This document shows positions 1 through 4,523 of a stretch of DNA of 5,177 bases, one piece after another. Every line of letters starts with the position of its first letter. The stretch's first letter is position 1. The notes below the pieces were generated by a model. The model was not told where the DNA came from, made no database searches, and was given only the letters and a program-made list of their open reading frames with translations. The DNA comes from Planctomycetaceae bacterium (GTDB lineage: Bacteria > Planctomycetota > Planctomycetia > Isosphaerales > Isosphaeraceae), in the NCBI GenBank assembly GCA_019232645.1, contig JAFANO010000710.1, positions 1 through 5,177 on the forward strand. Direction: 5' to 3'. Made by a program: the position numbers and the translations under genes.

Positions 1-305
1 TCAAAAGACATCGGCACGACGCGCGCGACCGTGTCAGCGAAGAACCGTGCGAACCCCTGGCTGGCACTGTTCCCGTGGGCACGGGGTACGGAGACGGGTC
101 GCCCGGAGTCGGGCTTCTTTTTCGGCTCTCCCCCTTTCTTCTTGGAAGGAATTAGAATGTCACCCCTCTGCTCGACAATCCCTTCATTGGACAGTTCGCC
201 CCCCTCTCTCAGCACGATCACGAAGGGGATGGGCTGGAACTCGAAAGCGGGGTCGTCGAGCAGATTTTCACGAACGGCCAGTTCATAGAGGCGTCGGAGG
301 ATCAT
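1..305 (-). CDS. cas8c: Cas8c (Csd1), type I-C Cascade large subunit, N-terminal part
   Basis: Reading the minus strand from the ATG at 305 gives 101 open codons beginning MILRRLYELAVRENLL and ending in RVVPMSF at the window edge, so most of the gene (family usually about 550-650 aa) is missing. The MIL-LYELA opening, a hydrophobic strand (PIPFVIVL) and a segment with GNSASQGFARFFADT are typical of the Cas8c N-terminus. A lysine-rich loop (KKKGGEPKKKK) lies at about residues 57-67. In type I-C, Cas8c is the large Cascade subunit that recognises the PAM and helps recruit Cas3. The start overlaps the cas5 stop in an ATGA arrangement, which suggests translational coupling. The family call rests on this fragment and on the cas3-cas5 context; the order cas3-cas5-cas8c is the type I-C order. 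No internal stop is seen. Confidence 0.88.
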   Translation of the reverse strand, partial: MILRRLYELAVRENLLDDPAFEFQPIPFVIVLREGGELSNEGIVEQRGDILIPSKKKGGEPKKKPDSGRPVSVPRAHGNSASQGFARFFADTVARVVPMSF

Positions 306-1114
306 GAAACGCCTCCTTCCTCCCAGTCGAAGACCTTGACGGGTGGTTCTCCGTTCGGACCTCGGGACCGCGTATCGCAGTGCAGGACCCCGTTGGTGAT
401 CTCGGCGTGGAAAAAGCCGGGACGCGCGGGCGCGCCGGGGGAAAAACGCAGGTCGTAGAGCATCAGGCCAATGTTTTCGTTCCAGCCGGCTAACGGCTTT
501 TCGTTGTCGCCGGGCGGCTTGAACTGGCAGGCGAACTCGCGGCACCCCAGATAGGGCCGGTGGAAACACTGGCCCTTCCCCACGCGCCGCTCGAACATCC
601 CCCGGTACTTGGCGACAGTGTCCGGCGCCAAATCCTCCTCGTCCTCGGGGGACCGGAAGCGAGGGTGGTTCGCCTTGTCGGTCAGGAAGGGCGATGCCTC
701 GATCAGGTAAGCGACGTGGTGGAGGATCAGGCTGTTGCGCTGGGTGCGGTTCTGCCCTTGCGCCCCCTCCCGCCCTGCCGAATCGACGAGGTAGGGGACG
801 AACGAAGCTGGTTCCTTGATCCACGCCTCGACGGTCCTCGACGCGAGTTTGCCCTGGATCTCATTGCGGCGGACGCCAATCATCCGGTAGGGACGACGGC
901 GCGCCTCGTCGGGAAACCCGGGGGGGAACTCCGGCTCGAGCGCCGTGATCCGCCGGACGTGCCACCGCATCTGCGGCCGAAATAGGATCGCATCGAGGAC
1001 TCCCCGCGCCGCAGAGGGTGTCATGAACGTATAAGATAATCTCTCAACTTTGAGTTCAGGCCTGGTGAACAGCGCGTGCTCTCCCCAGACCTTCACCGCG
1101 ACGGTGTCGCTCAT
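302..1114 (-). CDS. cas5c: Cas5 of type I-C (Cas5d/Cas5c), pre-crRNA processing endoribonuclease
   Basis: 270 aa, slightly longer than the usual 220-250. The protein has the type I-C Cas5 landmarks in order: VKVWGEHALFTRPELKVE (residues 7-24), MTPSAARGVLDAI (31-43), RRNEIQGK (82-89), QRNSLILHHVAYLIEA (125-140) and CFHRPYLGCREF (183-194). In this subtype Cas5 replaces Cas6: it cuts the CRISPR repeat, leaves an 11-nt 5' handle on the crRNA and stays bound to it in Cascade. The catalytic tyrosine described for Bacillus halodurans Cas5d (Tyr46) seems to fall at Leu44 here (AILFRP against the usual AIYWKP), by eye alignment. His132-His133 sit where the Lys-His pair of that enzyme may lie, which I am less sure of. 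The start at 1114 places the conserved strand at the right distance, but no good Shine-Dalgarno is visible before it, and the gene is separated from cas3 by an unusual 163-nt gap. It overlaps cas8c by four bases. Confidence 0.95.
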   Translation of the reverse strand: MSDTVAVKVWGEHALFTRPELKVERLSYTFMTPSAARGVLDAILFRPQMRWHVRRITALEPEFPPGFPDEARRRPYRMIGVRRNEIQGKLASRTVEAWIKEPASFVPYLVDSAGREGAQGQNRTQRNSLILHHVAYLIEASPFLTDKANHPRFRSPEDEEDLAPDTVAKYRGMFERRVGKGQCFHRPYLGCREFACQFKPPGDNEKPLAGWNENIGLMLYDLRFSPGAPARPGFFHAEITNGVLHCDTRSRGPNGEPPVKVFDWEEGGVS

Positions 1115-1142
1115 AAGGGGCGTCTCGAATGGCCTTTCGGAA

Positions 1143-1216
1143 GTCGTCGGGGCTTGCGAAACTGGAGTAGGCGTCGGATGAGGGGAGCCCTTATCGGTGG
1201 TCGCGGGGATTGAAAC
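1143..1216 (+). CRISPR. Candidate degenerate mini-CRISPR or crRNA-like gene between cas3 and cas5
   Basis: Two 20-nt sequences, GTCGTCGGGGCTTGCGAAAC (1143-1162) and GTGGTCGCGGGGATTGAAAC (1197-1216), match at 13 of 20 positions without gaps and both end in GAAAC. Exactly 34 nt lie between them, a normal spacer length for type I-C. The second ends in GGGATTGAAAC, 10 of 11 bases of the usual type I-C crRNA handle TGGATTGAAAC. The palindromic 5' half of a full 32-nt repeat is not evident, so these are degenerate or only 3'-half repeats. The element reads on the plus strand, opposite to the cas operon. Degenerate repeats next to or among cas genes are the hallmark of CreA/CreR regulatory RNAs; a relic of a mis-integrated repeat is the main alternative. 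The array repeat of this locus is outside the window, so identity to it cannot be tested here. Confidence 0.45.
1197..1216 (+). repeat. CRISPR-repeat-like sequence with intact crRNA handle
   Basis: GTGGTCGCGGGGATTGAAAC closely resembles the 3' half of type I-C repeats, which commonly end in GTGGATTGAAAC. This is the better of the two repeat-like sequences in the cas3-cas5 gap. After it comes TAATTTGCGTAATTTCTGG and then the hairpin at 1238-1267. If transcribed to the right and cut by Cas5 upstream of GGGATTGAAAC, it would yield a crRNA-like RNA with the guide beginning TAATTTGCG. On the cas mRNA the same site reads GTTTCAATCC, complementary to a crRNA handle. Confidence 0.55.
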
Positions 1217-1237
1217 TAATTTGCGTAATTTCTGGCA

Positions 1238-1267
1238 GGAGACCAGTTAGCAATTAACCTGGTCTCC
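1238..1267 (-). promoter_or_regulatory. Intercistronic hairpin after cas3
   Basis: GGAGACCAG (1238-1246) and CTGGTCTCC (1259-1267) form a perfect 9-bp stem. It can be extended by three A-T pairs (TTA with TAA) past one bulged C, leaving a 5-nt loop. On the cas transcript it begins 10 nt after the cas3 stop. There is no T-tract on either strand, so it is not a classical intrinsic terminator. It may stabilise the cas3 end of the mRNA, attenuate read-through into cas5, or end the crRNA-like transcript on the plus strand. The structure is certain; the role is inferred. Confidence 0.6.
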
Positions 1268-1277
1268 GTCATTCGCA

Positions 1278-3587
1278 CTAGATGATCGTCTGCTCGACGA
1301 GCAATTCGTCCCACAGACCCATGTCCGGTTCATAACCGCCGCGCCAGATCGCGAGTCCGTGGGGGCCTTCCTCCACGAAGGCCAATTGCCGGCCGGTCGG
1401 ATAACTCAGGTTCACCTGGTACGGCGCCAGGGCGCGGAAGCGGGACCGCGTAGGGCGCTCCCGGACTTCGTTAATGAGACGTCTGATCTCATTTTCATGT
1501 TCGGGCCACGTGGCGGCGACGACGGGACTGCCGCTCTCTTCGATGAGCCGATACAACTTGCAAACCTTGGGAAAGTTCTGGCTCTCGCGGAGCTTTCGAA
1601 TTCCGGGTTGGTCGAGTTCGCCCCAGTTGAGGAGGCGTTCAAAGTAATCTTTGATGACTTTCGGGTCGTCGATCGAGGGAAGTCGGCCTGTGCCCAGGAA
1701 GAACGTTTCCAGCACGTCGCGTCCCAAGACATACCAGGGATCTCGGGGGAAGTAACGTTCCTTGTTCTCCTTCGCCGCGCGACTGTGGAAAACAATCACG
1801 CGGCCTCCGGGAGTGCCGTCGGGTCCGCAATGATTTCCCTCACGGTTACAGCGGCCGGCGGCCTGGATGATGGCTTCCAGGGGGGCCATCTCGCGGAGAA
1901 CGATCGGAAAATCAACATTGACACCTGCTTCGATCAATTGGGTCGAGACGAGATAGCAAGGCTGGCCGGCTGCCAGGCGTGCCTTGACCTGATCGAGCAC
2001 ATTCAATCGGTGCGCGGGACACATCCAGGTGGAGAGGTGGAAGACATCGTTGGGCCTCTGTTCCTTGAGGATTTGAAACAATTCGCGGGCGGCCCGCTTC
2101 GTGTTCACCACGCAGAGCGCGGCCTGTTGGGCTTCGCCTTCACCCCCGATCATGAGGCGCGAGGCGTCGTTCCAGTCGAGGAATTCGCCTGCTCTCGGCC
2201 ACTCGACGTGGACGCGTCGGAGGCGCGCGAAGAGGTCGAGTTCCGGAGGGACGATCGGCCGGACGTTCGAGAGGCCGGCACCTCGAGCGTGGAGTTCCGG
2301 GTGATTCAACGTCGGCTGCGTCGCCGTGGCCAGGACGATCGTGCAGCCGAGGTGTTCAACCAGTTGCCTGAGCATCCCACACGTCGGCGCGAGCAGTCTC
2401 GCCGGGATCGCCTGGCATTCGTCGAGCACGATCACCGACCGGGCGATGTTGTGGAGCTTGCGGCAACGCCCAGGCTCGTTGGAGAACAGGCTCTCCAAGA
2501 ATTGCACGTTGGTGGTGACGATCACCGGCGCATCCCAGTTCTCGGCGCGTCGGGCGGCCACGGCGCGGCGCTCCTCGCGCTGTTCGTCGCCCTCCTCGGT
2601 GTCGGATGACGGGTCGCTCAGGCTGTGGTGCTCGAAGACCGCTGGGCCGTCCCTCGCGACGCCGAGGGCCTCTCGGATCTCCCGCGCGTTCTGGTCGAGG
2701 ATGCTCAGATAGGGCGCGATGTAGATGATCCGCCGGAGCCCGTTCTTCGCTTCCGTCGCGTGCTTCAGGGCGAAGGCCAGACCCGCGAGTGTCTTGCCCC
2801 CGCCTGTCGGCACCTCCAAGGTGAAAAAGCCGGGGGATGACTCGGCGGCCGCCTTCAAGGCGGCCTGCAAGACGTCGGCACGCGCCTGTCGGACCACCTC
2901 GTTCTTGCACTCGTCCGCCCGCGTGCGAATCCTTGCCAGCACGCTCGTGAGCCAGGACTCAGCGGTCTCTTTCGTCAGCCTCGGCGGCCCTGGCTCCGCT
3001 GCCCAGCCCTTGACTCGCCGGTCGTGCTCTGACGTGTCCGTCCAGTCGCTGTCCACGAGGCAACTGAAGAGGAGGCGCGTCTCGAGGTCGAACAACAGGC
3101 TCGAGTCGTCGCGACTGCTGCCCCCGGAGATGAGCGTCGGCCAATCGCACCTCGCCAGTTCCGGGCAGTCGGCGATGGCCTCGGGCCAGAGGGCCGCCGC
3201 CGCGGACTCGCCTGAGTCGTGTCGAACAGCCTTTTGTAACCCGTCGCGATCCGGCAATCCGCCGTGATGCCCCGCGATGGCGAACGCCACCGCGTAATGC
3301 TTTCGCTGCCAAGCCTTCGCCGCCCCGGCCTGCTTGTGATAGGTCGATGTCTTGTCTGGAGGAGGGGCGCCAAAGATCTTCGATTGGAATCCAGGTCGGT
3401 ATTTCCCAAGGTCGTGAAACAGCCCCGCCGCGTAGGCTGCGGGGCCGAGCGAGCGCCCCTGGATCTCGATGTCCGAGCCAAACCGCTTGGCTTCCCTCGA
3501 GACCGCGAGCAGATGATCGCGAAGCAGTTGCCAGTCCAGTCGGTCCGATGAGGCATCCCTACCCGAGTGTGCGTAATAATATTTCAT
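1278..3587 (-). CDS. cas3: Cas3, HD nuclease-helicase of type I-C CRISPR-Cas
   Basis: 769 aa. Recruited by target-bound Cascade, Cas3 nicks the displaced strand and then unwinds and degrades target DNA 3' to 5' using ATP. Numbered from the MKYYYAHS start, the N-terminal HD nuclease domain shows His7, His25, His58-Asp59 (GLFHDLGKY), His84, His107-His108 (AGHHGG) and Asp179 (CLVDSDW), a full metal-binding set. The superfamily 2 helicase follows: Walker A TGGGKT at 261-266 (Lys265), DECQ box at 389-392, ATAT motif III at 420-423, STQLIEAGVNVDF around 548-560, and QAAGRCNREG motif VI at 575-584 (Arg579, Arg582). A C-terminal domain fills the last 170 residues. The enzyme looks intact. I chose the ATG at 3587 because family members usually begin MKYYAHS and because GAAGGA (3594-3599) sits 6 nt upstream. 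An in-frame ATG at 3650 would add 21 residues and has AGGGGG 7 nt upstream, so it stays possible. First gene of the operon, with its own promoter. Confidence 0.97.
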   Translation of the reverse strand: MKYYYAHSGRDASSDRLDWQLLRDHLLAVSREAKRFGSDIEIQGRSLGPAAYAAGLFHDLGKYRPGFQSKIFGAPPPDKTSTYHKQAGAAKAWQRKHYAVAFAIAGHHGGLPDRDGLQKAVRHDSGESAAAALWPEAIADCPELARCDWPTLISGGSSRDDSSLLFDLETRLLFSCLVDSDWTDTSEHDRRVKGWAAEPGPPRLTKETAESWLTSVLARIRTRADECKNEVVRQARADVLQAALKAAAESSPGFFTLEVPTGGGKTLAGLAFALKHATEAKNGLRRIIYIAPYLSILDQNAREIREALGVARDGPAVFEHHSLSDPSSDTEEGDEQREERRAVAARRAENWDAPVIVTTNVQFLESLFSNEPGRCRKLHNIARSVIVLDECQAIPARLLAPTCGMLRQLVEHLGCTIVLATATQPTLNHPELHARGAGLSNVRPIVPPELDLFARLRRVHVEWPRAGEFLDWNDASRLMIGGEGEAQQAALCVVNTKRAARELFQILKEQRPNDVFHLSTWMCPAHRLNVLDQVKARLAAGQPCYLVSTQLIEAGVNVDFPIVLREMAPLEAIIQAAGRCNREGNHCGPDGTPGGRVIVFHSRAAKENKERYFPRDPWYVLGRDVLETFFLGTGRLPSIDDPKVIKDYFERLLNWGELDQPGIRKLRESQNFPKVCKLYRLIEESGSPVVAATWPEHENEIRRLINEVRERPTRSRFRALAPYQVNLSYPTGRQLAFVEEGPHGLAIWRGGYEPDMGLWDELLVEQTII

Positions 3588-3593
3588 AGAATT

Positions 3594-3599
3594 TCCTTC
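3594..3599 (-). promoter_or_regulatory. Ribosome binding site of cas3
   Basis: On the minus strand GAAGGA ends 6 nt before the ATG at 3587, an ideal Shine-Dalgarno distance. It supports this start over the longer in-frame one at 3650. Confidence 0.7.
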
Positions 3600-3606
3600 A
3601 TAAATT

Positions 3607-3650
3607 GGATGCGCATCCTTGAGGAAGGATGGCGCTCCAGCTCGCGCCAT
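3607..3650 (-). promoter_or_regulatory. Structured 5' leader of cas3
   Basis: The predicted leader holds several inverted repeats in a short space: a 12-bp palindrome GGATGCGCATCC (3607-3618), a 6-bp stem ATCCTT/AAGGAT with a 4-nt loop (3615-3630), and a perfect 7-bp stem ATGGCGC/GCGCCAT with an 8-nt loop (3629-3650). The first two share bases, so they could form alternative structures. The last stem contains the alternative upstream ATG of cas3. A role in controlling Cas3 translation is inferred from position only. Confidence 0.4.
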
Positions 3651-3677
3651 CTATGGACCCCCTGAACCCATGGCTTG

Positions 3678-3712
3678 TTCTGAACTTTCGTTAACGGTAT
3701 AAATGTTCAGAA
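3678..3712. promoter_or_regulatory. Probable operator around the cas3 promoter
   Basis: TTCTGAAC (3678-3685) and GTTCAGAA (3705-3712) are a perfect 8-bp inverted repeat with 19 nt between them. One arm lies in the -35/-10 spacer and the other just past the expected transcription start, so the pair brackets the -10 box. The left arm also reads GTTCTGAAC, a palindrome in itself, and CGTTAACG (3689-3696) is another palindrome inside. This placement suits a repressor of the cas operon. The regulator is not identified. Confidence 0.5.
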
Positions 3713-3724
3713 AGAGATGGTCAA
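3696..3724 (-). promoter_or_regulatory. Sigma-70-like promoter of the cas operon
   Basis: On the minus strand TTGACC (3719-3724) matches the -35 consensus at five of six bases. It is followed after exactly 17 nt by TATACC (3696-3701), four of six for the -10 box. Transcription would start near 3689, giving a leader of about 100 nt before the cas3 ATG. An AT-rich tract lies upstream. Confidence 0.65.
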
Positions 3725-3745
3725 GCCAATTCCAGGCGGTGCTCC

Positions 3746-3785
3746 ACTATTATTGAAAATATATTGTTATTTTTGTATTTTCTTT
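3746..3785. other. AT-rich tract upstream of the cas promoter
   Basis: This stretch is almost all A and T, with runs such as GTTATTTTTGTATTTTC, in a window otherwise rich in G and C. It begins about 20 nt upstream of the -35 box, roughly where an UP element or the binding site of an AT-preferring nucleoid protein would sit, or it may simply be foreign DNA. No gene is seen. Confidence 0.4.
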
Positions 3786-3786
3786 C

Positions 3787-3902
3787 GGCCCCGGAATTTC
3801 GTCAGGAATACCCTAAACCCTTTGATTTAGCATGCTTGAGAGCGACGAAATTTCGGCGCCGACGTGGTGTTTCGATGGTCGTGGGACACCACCCAATTCT
3901 CC
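3787..3902. repeat. Structured repeat unit, copy A
   Basis: First of two diverged copies of the same unit. Aligned to copy B at a constant offset of 165 bases, about 76 of the first 110 positions agree, from GGCCCCGGAATTTC to GGACACCACC and ATTCTCC. Within the copy, 3787-3803 and 3844-3860 form an inverted repeat with 15 of 17 positions matching, including the 10-bp palindrome CGAAATTTCG (3846-3855), so it could fold into a long stem with a 40-nt loop. No gene is supported. It may be part of a non-coding RNA or a small non-autonomous mobile element. Confidence 0.6.
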
Positions 3903-3915
3903 GGTAGTGTCCCAC
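3881..3915. repeat. Perfect 9-bp inverted repeat at the end of copy A
   Basis: GTGGGACAC (3881-3889) and GTGTCCCAC (3907-3915) pair perfectly. Past one C/A mismatch three more pairs (ACC with GGT) extend the stem, leaving a 9-nt loop. The right arm is absent from copy B, so the hairpin is specific to this copy. No T-tract adjoins it. It resembles the ends of small insertion elements but no transposase is nearby. Confidence 0.5.
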
Positions 3916-3951
3916 GTTCTTAATATAGTTTGTTTTGCGACGTTTCGTTGA

Positions 3952-4066
3952 GGCGCCGGAATTTCATTGGGTATGCCCGAACTCTTCTGATTCTCAAGGC
4001 TTGAAGGCGTCCAAAATACGGCACCGGACTGGCATTTCAATGATCTTAGGACACCACCGATTCTCC
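3952..4066. repeat. Structured repeat unit, copy B
   Basis: Second copy of the unit, aligned at offset 165 with one single-base indel near the end. It opens GGCGCCGGAATTTC, contains GGCTTGAAGGCGTCC and ends GGACACCACC-GATTCTCC. A weaker version of the internal inverted repeat of copy A is kept (GGCGCCGGAATTTC against CAAAATACGGCACC). The 49 nt between the copies (3903-3951) show no relation to the units. Confidence 0.6.
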
Positions 4067-4201
4067 TCAAAGGGCGGTTCTGCAACCGTTCGACCCCGCT
4101 TATTTGAGGATCGACTTCTTAAATAGGTTTTAAACCAAATTGCTGCGACTTCTCGCGTCTGGAGGCGCGGTGCCGGCGCGGTACGGTTCCTGAAAAATCA
4201 C
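4067..4201. other. Non-coding stretch with no recognised feature
   Basis: I see no credible gene here. GGTTTTAAACC (4127-4137 region) is a short near-palindrome. Base composition moves from AT-leaning on the left to GC-rich on the right, so the border between island and host DNA may lie here. Confidence 0.3.
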
Positions 4202-4230
4202 CGCGGGCGTCGCCCGGGCCCGCGCTTTTT
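4202..4230 (+). terminator. Intrinsic terminator, possibly bidirectional
   Basis: CGCGGGC (4202-4208) and GCCCGCG (4218-4224) form a perfect 7-bp GC stem, followed on the plus strand by C and five T. On the minus strand the same stem is followed after a few bases by TGATTTTTC (4193-4200 region), so it could also stop leftward transcripts. No plus-strand gene lies to its left. It may insulate the cas and epimerase units or end an unannotated plus-strand RNA. Confidence 0.6.
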
Positions 4231-4301
4231 CGATCCTCCTGAAGGATGACGAGCCTATCGATCGGGCCTGTCCCCCGCTCCGGCCCCCCGGGATGTTGGC
4301 G

Positions 4302-4330
4302 TTGACAGGCCGGCCTGGCTATTCGATAGT
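4302..4330 (+). promoter_or_regulatory. Sigma-70-like promoter of the epimerase gene
   Basis: TTGACA (4302-4307) is a perfect -35 box. GATAGT (4325-4330) follows after 17 nt and matches four of six bases of the -10 box. The spacer contains the 10-bp palindrome AGGCCGGCCT (4307-4316), and CGATAGTATCG (4324-4334) overlaps the -10 box. The start would be near 4337, leaving a leader of about 185 nt in which I see no other gene. Confidence 0.6.
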
Positions 4331-4523
4331 ATCGCCCCGCGGACGGGCCGACCTCGGGTCATGAGCGATCCCGAGCCGATGCAAGGCGGCCCGCACCGCG
4401 ACACCAACGAATCGGGGCCGCAAGGATGGGGCCTGGGGCATCCGCCTCCCTCGCCTTGTCGCCTCGTCCCAATTACCCGCGACGTCCCAGGCACGTTCCG
4501 AACAGCCAAGGATGGACTCCACT

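Noticed and set aside
560..985. A 141-codon plus-strand frame
   Set aside because: It is antisense to cas5, which is clearly the real gene, and shows no motif of its own.
1359..2609. A 416-codon open frame on the plus strand
   Set aside because: It lies antisense to cas3, whose motifs are complete, and its translation shows no domain. Long antisense frames are common opposite GC-rich genes.
3681..3694. A LexA-like GAAC-N4-GTT site in the cas promoter
   Set aside because: GAACTTTCGTTA lacks the last base of a Gram-positive-type SOS box and the host LexA motif is unknown. The wider inverted repeat explains the sequence better.
3780..4080. A CRISPR array in the non-coding region
   Set aside because: The two units are too long (165-bp spacing) and too diverged, and they lack the GGATTGAAAC repeat end. 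They are not repeat-spacer units.
3813..4085. A 90-codon minus-strand frame through both repeat units
   Set aside because: It lacks a ribosome site and recognisable motifs, and the differences between the two copies are not concentrated at silent positions. It could be a decayed gene fragment but is not supported as a CDS.
3588..4140. Targets for the crRNA-like guides in the cas3 promoter and leader
   Set aside because: I looked for TGGAGTAGG and TAATTTGCG starts next to a TTC PAM on both strands. Only chance-level matches appear (TGGAG at 3636-3640 without the PAM; TTC followed by TTAATA near 3918, shifted by one), so no autoregulatory target is claimed.
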